Source: Solirubrobacteraceae bacterium (GTDB taxonomy: Bacteria > Actinomycetota > Thermoleophilia > Solirubrobacterales > Solirubrobacteraceae). From it: 64,000 bases of DNA. Every line of letters begins with the position of its first letter. Within the stretch, counting starts at the first letter, position 1. Below are positions 8,052 through 16,660 of this stretch, one piece after another. The DNA lies in the NCBI GenBank assembly GCA_031177685.1, contig JAPSGI010000016.1, forward strand, positions 1 to 64,000, in the 5' to 3' direction. Below the pieces are notes generated by a model. It was not told where the DNA came from, ran no database searches, and saw only the letters and a program-made list of their open reading frames with translations. The position numbers were made by a program, and so were the translations under genes.

Positions 8052-9656
8052 CTACTGCTGCACGTTCCCCTCGACGGTGTAGGTGCCGGTCGTCGGCTTG
8101 AGGTTCATGTAGGTCCCGGACTGCTTGGACAGCGTGTTGCCGACGATCACGAAGCTCTCCTTCGTCGCGCCCGCGGAGTCCGACTCCGACACGTAGATGC
8201 AGGCGGCCGTGGTGCCCGAGATGTTGTTGGCGTTCCAGTAGCTGGTGCCCGCGACGCTGTCGTTCTGGAACCAGGCGATGCCGATCGGGCCGCCCGCGAT
8301 CACGTTGCCCTCGACGCGGCTGTTGCGGTAGCGCACGGAGACGCCGTTGGCCTGGAAGTTGCGGATCGTGTTGGCCACGACCCGGCTGTCCGCGGCCTTC
8401 AGGTAGATGCCGTGCTTGCCGTAGCTGATCGAGGTGTCGGTCCCCGTGTTGAGGATGCTGTTGGCCGACACCACGTGGCCCTTGCCCTGCAGGATGATCC
8501 CGGAATCGCCCGTCCCGTCGATCGTGCTGGCCTGGATCGTCCAGTTGTCGTTGGCCGAGCTGGCCGAGTTCACGCCGATCCCGACGCTGGCGATCGCCAC
8601 GTTCTGCACGACCACCTCGTCCACGCCCGTGCCGCCGGCCGAGGCGACGATGCCCTGGGCGGGGCCGGTGATCGCCAGGTCCTTGAACCCGAGCCACGCC
8701 TGGCTGGACATCCACACGCCCTTGGTCAGGGTCGCGCGGCCGGTCCCGTAGGAGCCGAAGACGATCCGCGCCGAGCCGCTGCCCGAGGTCGGGGGCATCA
8801 GCGTGGCGTCGGAGAACGTCGCGCCGGCCTGGAAGAGCACGCCGTCGCCCGGCTGCAGCGACGCGTTGTTGACCTTGTTGACCGTCCGCCACGGCGCGGT
8901 CGGGCTCGTGCCGGCGCTGGCGTCGGAGCCGGAGGGGCTGACGTAGTAGGTCTTGCCGGTGATGGACAGGGAGACCAGCGGCGGGACCTCGACGGTGCTC
9001 TCGCTCGGCTGGGGCGCCGGAGCGGTCTCCGTCGTGGGCGCCGGAGCCGGCTCGGTGGTCGGGGCCGGAGCCGGCTCGGGGGCCGGAGCCGGTGCCGGGT
9101 CGGGCGTGTTGTCGACGGTCACGAGGACCGACGTGGAGGCGGAGTTGCCGGCGAAGTCGTAGGCGGTCGCCTTCACGGTGTGGACGCCGTCGCCGCTGCC
9201 GGCCGTGTTCCACGCGCACGTGTACGGCGCCTTGCCGTCGCTGGCGATCGTGGTGCCGTCCACCGAGATCTTGACGCGCTTGACGCCGACGTTGTCGTTC
9301 GCCGTGGCCTGGCAGTCGGAGCCGCTGAGCGAGCCCGACACGGTGCCGCCGGCCGCCGGCGCGGCGACGGAGACGCTGGGGGCGATGCGGTCGCGCGACG
9401 TGGCGCGGGCACGGGCCCGTGCGCGGCGCAGCCGAGCCTGGCGCTTGCGCGCGAGGCGGGCGCAGCGCTGCCGCGAGAAACGGGCGCGGCAGGCGCGCTG
9501 GGCCTTGCGGCTGAGCTTGCCGGACTTCTTCGCGCTCGAGGTCACGGCCTTGGCGCGGGCGGCGTCGGCCTTCGGAGCGGCGGTGGCCAGGCCGGCGAGA
9601 AGCGCCGCCAGGAGCATGGCGACGATCGTCCAAGCGGGGAGCGCTCGAGTTGTCAC
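8052..9656 (-). CDS. Exported right-handed parallel beta-helix protein with Ig-like domain (copy 1)
   Basis: The 534-residue protein starts at GTG, with AGGGAGG just upstream. The signal peptide covers residues 1 to about 33. A very basic segment of about 55 residues follows (KLSRKAQRACRARFSRQR and similar), then an Ig-like domain with PSVSVAAPAAGGTVSG and HTVKATAYDFAGNSAS. A Pro/Ala/Thr linker precedes the beta-helix from about residue 235 (GKTYYVSPSGSDASAGTSPTAPWRTV) to the end. The helix carries GKHGIYLKAADSRVV, GVSVRYRNSRVEGN and GGPIGIAWFQND, a pectate-lyase-like fold with predicted carbohydrate binding or cleavage. A class I cyclic-di-GMP riboswitch-like leader lies 32 bases upstream. 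Paralogues are at 17761 and 21663. Catalytic residues cannot be assigned by eye. Confidence 0.85.
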   Translation of the reverse strand: MTTRALPAWTIVAMLLAALLAGLATAAPKADAARAKAVTSSAKKSGKLSRKAQRACRARFSRQRCARLARKRQARLRRARARARATSRDRIAPSVSVAAPAAGGTVSGSLSGSDCQATANDNVGVKRVKISVDGTTIASDGKAPYTCAWNTAGSGDGVHTVKATAYDFAGNSASTSVLVTVDNTPDPAPAPAPEPAPAPTTEPAPAPTTETAPAPQPSESTVEVPPLVSLSITGKTYYVSPSGSDASAGTSPTAPWRTVNKVNNASLQPGDGVLFQAGATFSDATLMPPTSGSGSARIVFGSYGTGRATLTKGVWMSSQAWLGFKDLAITGPAQGIVASAGGTGVDEVVVQNVAIASVGIGVNSASSANDNWTIQASTIDGTGDSGIILQGKGHVVSANSILNTGTDTSISYGKHGIYLKAADSRVVANTIRNFQANGVSVRYRNSRVEGNVIAGGPIGIAWFQNDSVAGTSYWNANNISGTTAACIYVSESDSAGATKESFVIVGNTLSKQSGTYMNLKPTTGTYTVEGNVQQ

Positions 9657-9687
9657 AGGTTCCTCCCTGAGTCATGGCCCCCGCCCG

Positions 9688-9775
9688 GATCTCTTTCGGT
9701 AGCCCGGCTGGCTCTGAGAGCCCCGTGGCTTTGCGGACCCGCCTCGCGACGGGGGTGCCTTTCTCGGGAGGTGCC
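9688..9775 (-). promoter_or_regulatory. Class I cyclic-di-GMP riboswitch (GEMM-I)-like leader RNA, copy 1
   Basis: On the minus strand the leader has GAGAAAGGCACCCC, a hairpin with a GCGA tetraloop, the hallmark CCGCAAAGCCACGGGGC (GCAAAGCC at 9734-9727), and a second arm AGCCGGGCTACCGAAAGAG. This order (purine-rich entry, GNRA-capped P2, CGCAAAGCC junction, tetraloop-receptor arm ending in ACCGA) is the GEMM-I consensus as I know it from the Vc2 RNA. The 3' end is about 32 bases from the GTG of the beta-helix gene. No terminator with a T-run intervenes, so control at translation initiation is plausible. In my hand alignment the base matching Vc2 G20 is G, which favours c-di-GMP over cGAMP. 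Confidence 0.85.
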
Positions 9776-9881
9776 TGGGTGTCTTTCTCGTCTATGGGTC
9801 CTTCGGCGCCGTTTCCCGCGGCCTTGACGGAAGTGGACGCGTCTGGACGTTTCGCCTGATTGCCCCTCTAGAGTCCCGCCG

Positions 9882-10559
9882 GTGAGCATCGGCTGGTGGA
9901 TCTCGCGCGCGTTGGGCCCGTACCGGTCGCTGCGCGGGCGCGTCGTCCGCGCCCGCGAGGCGCGGTCCGGCGTGGTGACCTCGGGCGACGTGGCGCTGGA
10001 CCAGCTCGGCATCGCCGCCGAGGGGCGCAACGCGTACGCGCCGTCGGCGGCGCGCAAGATCCGGCGTGCCCTCGCGCTGGCCGGGGTGACGCCCGAGGAC
10101 GTCTTCGCCGACTTCGGCTCGGGCAAGGGCCGCGTGGTGCTGGAGGCGGCGCGCTACCCGTTCCGGCGGGTCATCGGGGTGGAGCTCTCCGACGAGCTCA
10201 GCCGGATCGCACGGGCCAACCTCGAGGTGGAGCGCCCGCGCCTGGCCTGCCGCGACGTGGAGCTGGTGACCGCCGACCTGCTCGAGTGGCCGGTGCCCGA
10301 CGACCTGACGGTCGCGTACTTCTACAACCCGGTCACCGGGGAGGTCTTCTGGCGCGTGCTGGAGAACCTCTTCGCCTCGATGGACCGCCGCCCGCGCAAC
10401 CTGCGCATCGTGTACGCGAACCCCGAGGAGCACGACCTCGTGATGTCCACCGGCCGCGTGCGCCTGGCGCGCCGCGCGCGCGGCTGGCGTCCCGGGCGGG
10501 AGTGGTCGCGCATGTCGACGATCCACCTGTACGAGGTGACGCCGCGCGAGGGGGCGTGA
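9882..10559 (+). CDS. Class I SAM-dependent methyltransferase-like protein
   Basis: The 225-residue protein starts at GTG. The SAM-binding motif I is VFADFGSGKGRVVLEAA (residues about 78-95), preceded by AYAPSAARKIRRAL. The acidic ribose-binding residue is in VIGVELSDELS, and VELVTADLLEWPVPDDLTVAYFYNPV contains motif IV. This arrangement is found in small methyltransferases of glycan clusters. The target (a sugar hydroxyl or another acceptor) is not visible. Its stop overlaps the GTG of the deacetylase gene (GTGA, 10556-10559), so the two are translationally coupled. Confidence 0.75.
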   Translation: MSIGWWISRALGPYRSLRGRVVRAREARSGVVTSGDVALDQLGIAAEGRNAYAPSAARKIRRALALAGVTPEDVFADFGSGKGRVVLEAARYPFRRVIGVELSDELSRIARANLEVERPRLACRDVELVTADLLEWPVPDDLTVAYFYNPVTGEVFWRVLENLFASMDRRPRNLRIVYANPEEHDLVMSTGRVRLARRARGWRPGREWSRMSTIHLYEVTPREGA

Positions 10560-11380
10560 GTCCCAGCGCCACCCAGCTCGCGATGCGGGCGTACGACCGC
10601 GGCCGGATGCTGCGGGCGCGCCTGTCGCGCGACGCCTGGCGCTGGGAGGGCGTGCGGATCCTCGGCTATCACCGCATCGCGCAGGACGGGAACGACCTCT
10701 CCGTGCGCCCGGCCGCCTTCCGCGAGCAGATGGAGCGCGCGCTGGAGGCGGGGCTGCGTCCGATCCGCCTGGACGCCGCGCTGGACCTGCTCGAGCGCCC
10801 CGTGGAGGGGCGCTGGCTGTGCGTCACCTTCGACGACGGCTACCGCGACAACCTCGAGGAGGCGGTACCGGTGCTCGCGGAGCTGGAGATCCCCGCCACG
10901 ATCTTCGTCGTGACCGCCGTCCTGGACGGGACGGAGCGCTTCCACTGGTACGAGGACTCGCCGCCTGCCCTGACCTGGGAGCAGGCGACGGCACTGGCGG
11001 CCGGCGGGCTCGTCGACGTGCAGGCGCACACCCGCACGCACCCGCGGCTGCCCCACGTGGACGAGGCGCGGGCGCGCGAGGAGATCGCGGGCGCCAAGCG
11101 CGACATCGAGCGCCACGTGCCCTACCGGGTGACGAGCTTCTGCTACCCCGCCGGGCTGTACGGCGATCGCGACGTGCGCTTGGTGCGCGAGGCGGGCTAC
11201 CGCGCCGGCGTCACCACGGACCCGGGCGTCAACTCGGGCGGGGCCGGCCTCGAGCGGCTGCGGCGCACGCTCGTGTACTGGAACGACGGGCCGGAGAAGT
11301 TCGCGGCCAAGCTGGCCGGGCTGCTCGACCGCCCGCCCGCGCTGCGGGCGCTGCTGTACCGCCGCCTGGCCCGGGGATGA
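10556..11380 (+). CDS. NodB-type polysaccharide deacetylase
   Basis: The protein has 274 residues when started at the GTG that overlaps the previous stop; ATG at 10583 is an alternative. The NodB landmarks are ILGYHRIAQDGND, CVTFDDGYRDNLEEAVPVL (the DD metal-binding motif near residue 92), QAHTRTHPRLPHV (His ligands near 158) and CYPAGLYGDRDVRLVREAGY. It is expected to remove N-acetyl (or O-acetyl) groups from a glycan or a lipid-linked sugar. No signal peptide is seen, so a cytoplasmic lipid-linked substrate is likely, as for the fused paralogue at 5987. The gene is followed by a flippase with an ATGA overlap. Confidence 0.88.
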   Translation: MSPSATQLAMRAYDRGRMLRARLSRDAWRWEGVRILGYHRIAQDGNDLSVRPAAFREQMERALEAGLRPIRLDAALDLLERPVEGRWLCVTFDDGYRDNLEEAVPVLAELEIPATIFVVTAVLDGTERFHWYEDSPPALTWEQATALAAGGLVDVQAHTRTHPRLPHVDEARAREEIAGAKRDIERHVPYRVTSFCYPAGLYGDRDVRLVREAGYRAGVTTDPGVNSGGAGLERLRRTLVYWNDGPEKFAAKLAGLLDRPPALRALLYRRLARG

Positions 11381-12738
11381 GCGCGCCCGGGACATCGGAC
11401 GCGACCGACCAGCCCAACCTGCTGGCCCGCTCGGTCGCGCTGAACGTGGGCGGTCAGGCGGCGAGCCTGGCGATCGGCTTCGGCGCCTCGGTCGTCCTGG
11501 CCCGCGTCCTGGGCCCGGCGGACCGCGGCCTGCTGGCGATCATGCTCGCGCTCGGCGCGTTCGCGCTCGTGCTGGTGGGCCTCGGGCTGCCGCTGGCGGT
11601 GCAGTACTTCGCCAGCCGCCGCGACGTGCGCCCCCCCGCCCTGCTCGGCAACACGCTGCTCTACGCGGCCGGCATCGCCGCGGTGCTGGTCCCGGCCACG
11701 TGGCTGCTGCACGAGCCGATCGCGGACCTGGCCAGCCGCGGGCGCGGCGGCGAGATCTGGATCCTCGCCGCCGCCCTGGTCCCCGTCACGTTCCTGGACT
11801 GGACCACCACCAACCAGCTCGTGGGCGCGCTGCGCTTCGTCCGCTACAACGCGCTGATCGTCGTCTCGCGCATCGCCTACCTGGCGGCGATCGTGGGGCT
11901 CGTGGGCTTCTTGGGCCTGGGCGTGGGGGCGGCCCTGGCGGCGACGGCGCTGACCTCCGTGGTGGTGATCGCCGGCTCGCTGCGGCCGATCCTGCACTTC
12001 GGCCGCCCGCGCCTGGACGGCCCGCTGTTCGGGCGGATGGTCCGCTACGGGACGCGCGTGCAGTTCGGCGCGATCTTCCAGATGGCCAACGCGCGGCTGG
12101 ACGTGCTCATCCTGCAGGCCTTCCGGCCGCTCAAGGAGGTCGGCTACTACGTCGTCGCCCAGACGATCGCGGAGCTGGTCACGACGCTCGCGCTGGCCTT
12201 TCGGACCACCGTGCTGCCGCTCGTCTCGCGCCTGGAGGGCGACGCGCGCCAGGAGGACACGACCGTCGCGTCGGTGCGCCACTACGGGATCCTGGCCGCC
12301 GGCGCGGTGGTGCTCAACGCGGGCTTCGGCACCCTGGTGATCCTGTACGGGTTCGGGCCCGAGTTCCACGATGCGATCGTCCCCATGCTGATCCTGCTCC
12401 CGGGCATCTGGTTCCTGGGCCTGGGGACGATGATCGCCGGGCACCTCGGGGGCCGCGGGCGTCCGGGCACCTCCTCGTTGCTGGCCGGGCTGGCCGCGGC
12501 GGTGACCGTCGGGCTCGACCTGCTGCTGATTCCGCCGCTCGGCGTGACGGGCGCCGCGCTGGCCTCCGTGGCGGCGTACACCGTCTACGGCGTCGCGTCG
12601 GTCGTGGCGCTGTCCCGGCTGACCGGGCTCTCCGCCCGCCGCCTCGTCGTCCCCGAGCGCAGCGACTTCGCCGTCTATCCGCTCGCGGTGCGGGGCGGCC
12701 TGGCGCGCCTGCGCGAGCGCCGCTCAGCGCAGTCCTGA
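11377..12738 (+). CDS. Wzx-type lipid-linked glycan flippase (MOP superfamily)
   Basis: The 453-residue protein has about 12-14 hydrophobic segments and starts with the typical RSVALNVGGQAASLAIGFGASVVLARVLGPADRGLLA of MOP flippases. It would carry undecaprenyl-linked repeat units across the inner membrane. The ATG overlaps the stop of the deacetylase gene (11377-11380). It runs in the same direction as the methyltransferase and deacetylase genes and ends 15 bases inside the convergent glycosyltransferase gene (12724-12738 shared). A second flippase lies at 56687. Confidence 0.88.
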   Translation: MSAPGTSDATDQPNLLARSVALNVGGQAASLAIGFGASVVLARVLGPADRGLLAIMLALGAFALVLVGLGLPLAVQYFASRRDVRPPALLGNTLLYAAGIAAVLVPATWLLHEPIADLASRGRGGEIWILAAALVPVTFLDWTTTNQLVGALRFVRYNALIVVSRIAYLAAIVGLVGFLGLGVGAALAATALTSVVVIAGSLRPILHFGRPRLDGPLFGRMVRYGTRVQFGAIFQMANARLDVLILQAFRPLKEVGYYVVAQTIAELVTTLALAFRTTVLPLVSRLEGDARQEDTTVASVRHYGILAAGAVVLNAGFGTLVILYGFGPEFHDAIVPMLILLPGIWFLGLGTMIAGHLGGRGRPGTSSLLAGLAAAVTVGLDLLLIPPLGVTGAALASVAAYTVYGVASVVALSRLTGLSARRLVVPERSDFAVYPLAVRGGLARLRERRSAQS

Positions 12739-13785
12739 CAGGAACTCCAGGCGCGCGCGCTCCTTGACGCGGGCGTCGATCAGCCCCGCCACCTCCGCGC
12801 GCGGGACGCGCCGGCCGCGCACCCGCTCCACGAAGGCGCGCACCGCCTCCGCGCCGTCGCGCGCGTTGGACTCGACGTTGGGCAGGCGCAGGACGTACCA
12901 CGGGTCCAGCCCGACCAGGTCGGTCTCCTCGTAGCCGAGGATCACCGGCAGCCCGCAGGCCAGGTACTCGGGAACCTTGAGCGTCGAGACCTCGTGCTGG
13001 CGCTTGCGATGCAGCGCGAGCACGCCGACGCCGACGTCGGCCGCGGCGAGGATGGGCAGGTAGCGCTCGCGCGTCATCGGCTCGTGCAGGACGGCGTTGC
13101 GCGGCGCCTGGGGCGCCCAGCGGTCGCGCTCGACGCCCACCACGACGAACCGCAGCTCGGGCAGCGCGGCGGCCAGCGCGAGCAGCTTGTCGATGCCGTG
13201 CCAGGGGACGTCGGTGCCGGCGAGGAACACCAGCGTGGGCGGCGCGTCGCGCGGCGCCGGCGCCGGCTCCGGCCACTCGTCCAGCCGCAGACCGCTCGTC
13301 ACGACCGTCACCGGCTTGCCCAGCGGCGCGACGCGGCGCGCCAGCTCGTGGCTGACCGCCACGAACCCGCTGACCGCGCCGCGCAGGAGCCGATCGTTGA
13401 CCATCCCGTAGAGGCGCTGGGGCAGCGGGGCCAGGCGCATCTCGCGCCGGTTGTCGGAGTTGACCTCCATCGCCGAGGGCAGCCGGCGCAGCAGGCGGAC
13501 CGGCGGCGGGAGGAAGGAGTCGTCGCGCAGGTAGACCACGTCGGGCGCGAACGCGTCGACGGCGCCGAACAGCCGGACGGTGGCCCGCGCGCGCTGCAGC
13601 GGCCCGGCGAAGGGGAACAGCCGGCCGGCGACGTGCGCCGGCGCGCCCGGCGGTCCGTCCGGGGTCAGGCAGAAGACCTCGGCCTCGTGGCCCAGCTCCC
13701 GCCAGGTCGTCGCTTGCGTGGTGACCTTCGCGGCGACGCCGGCCGGGCGGTAGGCGTTCCAGTAGCAGGCGTAGGCGATCCTCAT
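12724..13785 (-). CDS. GT4 family glycosyltransferase
   Basis: The 353-residue protein starts at ATG (MRIAYACYWNAYRPAGVAAKV). The GT-B architecture is clear: the N-terminal domain has VYLRDDSFLPP and FVAVSHELARRVAPLGKPVTVVTSGL. The C-terminal domain has FLAGTDVPWHGIDKLL, RYLPILAAADVGVGVLAL and STLKVPEYLACGLPVIL. The usual E-x7-E signature is less clear than in its neighbours, in the HEVSTLKVPEYLACG region. Its ATG overlaps the stop of the O-antigen-ligase-like gene by four bases. It is the last gene of the minus-strand operon that begins with the riboswitch-led beta-helix gene. Confidence 0.82.
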   Translation of the reverse strand: MRIAYACYWNAYRPAGVAAKVTTQATTWRELGHEAEVFCLTPDGPPGAPAHVAGRLFPFAGPLQRARATVRLFGAVDAFAPDVVYLRDDSFLPPPVRLLRRLPSAMEVNSDNRREMRLAPLPQRLYGMVNDRLLRGAVSGFVAVSHELARRVAPLGKPVTVVTSGLRLDEWPEPAPAPRDAPPTLVFLAGTDVPWHGIDKLLALAAALPELRFVVVGVERDRWAPQAPRNAVLHEPMTRERYLPILAAADVGVGVLALHRKRQHEVSTLKVPEYLACGLPVILGYEETDLVGLDPWYVLRLPNVESNARDGAEAVRAFVERVRGRRVPRAEVAGLIDARVKERARLEFLSGLR

Positions 13786-15113
13786 TCGCGGGCTCGGTCG
13801 GCCCGGACCGCCGCCGCCAAGCCGAGCGCGACGCCCGCCCACAGCCACAACGAGCGGTTGTTCTGGATCGCCCCCGAGAACATCGCGTTGACCAGCGCCG
13901 CGGAGAACAGCCCGGCGACCGCCGCGAGCATCAGCCGGTCCTCGCTGCGACCGGCGCGCCATCCCCGCGCGAGCCGGCGGACGATCGAGGCCAGGAAGGC
14001 CAGCAGCAGCAGCAGGCCCACCAGCCCCAGCTCGGCCCACGTCTCCAGCAGGAGGTTGTGGGGGTACAGCAGCACGGGCTCCAGCCGCGCGAACCCGCCG
14101 GTGCCCAGCCCCGCGAGCGGGCGGTCGGCCAGCGCGTCGTAGGCGCGCTCCCACAGCTCCAGCCGGCCGTTGGCCGTCACGGCGGTCCCGCTGTCGGTGA
14201 CGACCTCGAACGAGCGGCTGATCGTCGACTCGGGCAGGAACTGCGGCACGACCACGACCGCGGTGGCCGCGGCGACCGCGAGCAGCAGCAGGCGCCGGCG
14301 CATCGTGCGGTCCGAGCTGCTCAGCGCCAGGAAGATCACGAGGCCCACCGCGAGGCCGACCACCGGCCCGCGCGAGCCTCCCGCGATCAGCGCGACGGCC
14401 AGCGCGGGCAGCGCCGCGGCGCCGAACAGGCGCACGGACGTCCAGCGCGCGGCGAGCACGAAGTAGGCCGCGATCAGCAGCCCGTACGCGCTTTCGCGGC
14501 TCAGCCCGATCGGGTCGTCCTCCGGGGAGACGGAGTAGCGGTCCGGCAGCACCGTCTCCGCCGAGCCTGTCGCGAGATCGACCAGCAGCACCAGCGCGCC
14601 GGCCAGCGCCACGGCCATCGTCACGCCCAGGAAGACGTTGATCCACGCACGCCGCCAGCCCACGAAGACGCCGGCCACGAGGAACATCAGGTTGCCCGCG
14701 ACGAACAGCTGCACCTTCTGGCCGCCGAAGTCGCTGGCCAGCGGGCTCCCGAGGCGGAGGGCCATCCACGCCAGCAGCGCGATCGTCGCGACGACCGGCA
14801 GCGCGACGGCGACCCGCAGGGGCGGCGCGTCCACGCCGCGCACGACGGCCAGGAACAGCGCCAGCGCGATCCACAGCGAGAACGTCGCGGTCACCGCGCC
14901 GGGGGCGAAGGGGTTGCCGCCGGTCAGCGCGAACACCACGGACGGCAGCCCCACGAGGGCCAGCGGCAGGGCCGGCGAGTACCAGGCGCCGACCAGCGCC
15001 ACCGCGACCCCGCCGAGGACCAGCCCCGCCACCGGCCGCTGGATGAAGGGGAAGAGCAGGAGCGGCGCGAGCGCGGCCGCGCCGTACCAGAGCGGGGAGC
15101 GGCGGAGGGTCAG
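13782..15113 (-). CDS. O-antigen ligase / Wzy-like polymerase membrane protein
   Basis: The protein has about 443 residues and about 12 hydrophobic segments. The Wzy_C signature region is WERAYDALADRPLAGLGTGGF, then LYPHNLLLETWAELGLVGLLLLL (the periplasmic PHN motif near residue 345). GGSRGPVVGLAVGLV is typical of the fifth to seventh membrane helices. It would polymerise or ligate lipid-linked glycan outside the membrane. The start is uncertain: similarity begins near a CTG at 15113 that overlaps the stop of the Wzc-like gene. The first standard start is GTG at 15032, which would remove most of the first membrane helix. Its end overlaps the next ATG. Confidence 0.83.
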   Translation of the reverse strand: MTLRRSPLWYGAAALAPLLLFPFIQRPVAGLVLGGVAVALVGAWYSPALPLALVGLPSVVFALTGGNPFAPGAVTATFSLWIALALFLAVVRGVDAPPLRVAVALPVVATIALLAWMALRLGSPLASDFGGQKVQLFVAGNLMFLVAGVFVGWRRAWINVFLGVTMAVALAGALVLLVDLATGSAETVLPDRYSVSPEDDPIGLSRESAYGLLIAAYFVLAARWTSVRLFGAAALPALAVALIAGGSRGPVVGLAVGLVIFLALSSSDRTMRRRLLLLAVAAATAVVVVPQFLPESTISRSFEVVTDSGTAVTANGRLELWERAYDALADRPLAGLGTGGFARLEPVLLYPHNLLLETWAELGLVGLLLLLAFLASIVRRLARGWRAGRSEDRLMLAAVAGLFSAALVNAMFSGAIQNNRSLWLWAGVALGLAAAVRADRARE

Positions 15114-16621
15114 CGTGAGATGGCGGGGTCGTTCTCCAGCGACGGGCGCTGCGCCATCGCCGGGTAGTAGGTCCGGTCGATCTGCCGCGGCTCGTAGACG
15201 ACCAGCCCGATGACGGGCGTGTCGGTCTGCTCGAGCCGCAGCGCCGCGCTGCGCAGCTGCTCGGGGTTGGTCACGCCGGTGCGGGCCACCAGCACCACGC
15301 CGTCGGACAGCGAGGCGAGGATCAGCGCGTCCGCGAGATGCTCGATCGGCGGCGAGTCGATCACGATCATGTCGTAGCGCGACTGCAGGTTGCGAACCAG
15401 GCTGCGCATCTCGTCGCTGTAGAGCAGGCTGGGCGGGTTCGAGGCCGGCGTGCGCGCGGGCAGCAGCGAGAGGCCCGGGGCGAGCGAGACGATCGCCTCC
15501 TCGGGCGTGGCCTCGCCCCGGACGATGCCGTTGAGGCCGGGGCCGTCGGTGTGGCCGAGGCGCCTGGAGAGCGCCCCGACGCGCAGGTCGCCGTCCACGA
15601 TCAGGACGTTCGCGCCGCCGCGCACGGCGGCGTAGGCGAAGCCCTCGACGGCGGAGGTCTTGCCGACCGCGGGGTTGTAGCTGGCGAACGTGATCACGCG
15701 CAGGCCGTCGTCGCGCGCGCGGAAGACCAGGTTGGCGCGCAGCACCTCGTAGGCCTCGCTCAGCACGGGATCGCCGGGCATCGGCTTGCGCCGCAGCGGG
15801 ATCGACGCGAAGACCGGAATCTGCAGCATCTCGCCCGCGTCCTCGGAGGAGTGCAGCGCCGGGCTCAGGCGCTGGCGCAGCCACACCAGCCCGACGCCGG
15901 TGAGCAGGCCGAGCAAAACGCCCGCGATGACGTTCAGGACGGGGCGCGGGCGCACCGGCGCGGAGGAGGCCGAGGGGCGCGCGGTCAGGGTCGCGCTGGC
16001 GCCGCGGGCCACGCCGTTGGCGACCAGGGTCGCGCTCTGGCGGGTGAGCGCGTCGCGCGCCGCGCGCAGCGAGGCGACCTCCTCGGTCACGGCGGGCGAG
16101 CCTGCGTTCGGCCCGTTCTCCAGGCGCTCGATGCGCCGTGAGAAGTCGCCGATGATCCGCTGGATCTCCTCCTGCTGGGCCGTGCTCTGCTGGAGCGCGT
16201 CGCGCTGGAGCGTGACCAGGAAGGCGTTGGCCACCTGGGAGGCCAGGCGCTGCGCCTGGCCGGGCGAGTCGCCGCGCGTCTTGAGCTCGACCAGGCCCGT
16301 CTCCTGGATCGGGTTGGCGTCGAGCTTGGACTCCAGGTCCGCCGCGTCGAAGCGGCCGCCCTCCACCAGGGGGCGGATGCGCTGCAGGAAGGAGCGCGAG
16401 GTCAGGACCGTGGCGTAGTTCTGGGCCAGCCCCTGGTTGTCGAGCTCGGAGACCTGGGCCTCCTGGGCCGCGCGCGCGTTGACCTGGAAGATCGCGGTGG
16501 CCTCGTAGACCTTGTCGGAGAGCCGCGTCGCGAGGACGGCCAGCGCGATGCCCACGACGACGGAGACGAGCACGACGTACTTGCCTCGCCAAAGGATGGT
16601 GCCGATTCTCTGGTCTTCCAT
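15110..16621 (-). CDS. Wzc-like chain-length regulator fused to CpsD-type tyrosine kinase
   Basis: The 503-residue protein starts at ATG with GGAGGGA just upstream. The N-terminal Wzz domain has a first membrane helix (residues about 16-34, VVLVSVVVGIALAVLATRL) and a coiled periplasmic region. A second membrane helix lies near 228-248 (VLNVIAGVLLGLLTGVGLVWL). The C-terminal P-loop kinase has Walker A NPAVGKTS near 314-320, Walker A' VLIVDGDLRVG near 338 and Walker B MIVIDSPP near 418. It controls glycan chain length and export. Two features deviate from the BY-kinases I know: Walker A lacks the common PGEGKS, and the C-terminal tail has only one Tyr pair (RTYYPAMAQ) instead of a long Tyr cluster. 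Confidence 0.87.
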   Translation of the reverse strand: MEDQRIGTILWRGKYVVLVSVVVGIALAVLATRLSDKVYEATAIFQVNARAAQEAQVSELDNQGLAQNYATVLTSRSFLQRIRPLVEGGRFDAADLESKLDANPIQETGLVELKTRGDSPGQAQRLASQVANAFLVTLQRDALQQSTAQQEEIQRIIGDFSRRIERLENGPNAGSPAVTEEVASLRAARDALTRQSATLVANGVARGASATLTARPSASSAPVRPRPVLNVIAGVLLGLLTGVGLVWLRQRLSPALHSSEDAGEMLQIPVFASIPLRRKPMPGDPVLSEAYEVLRANLVFRARDDGLRVITFASYNPAVGKTSAVEGFAYAAVRGGANVLIVDGDLRVGALSRRLGHTDGPGLNGIVRGEATPEEAIVSLAPGLSLLPARTPASNPPSLLYSDEMRSLVRNLQSRYDMIVIDSPPIEHLADALILASLSDGVVLVARTGVTNPEQLRSAALRLEQTDTPVIGLVVYEPRQIDRTYYPAMAQRPSLENDPAISR

Positions 16622-16660
16622 GGCCTTTCTCCCTCCGGTGGAGCCGGCAAGGATGACAGG

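Noticed and set aside
4568-8101. A 1,177-codon plus-strand open frame across the sugar transferase and the GT4-deacetylase gene
   Set aside because: It is a frame shadow: the sequence is Arg/Ala/Gly/Pro-rich, crosses two well-supported genes and has no domain.
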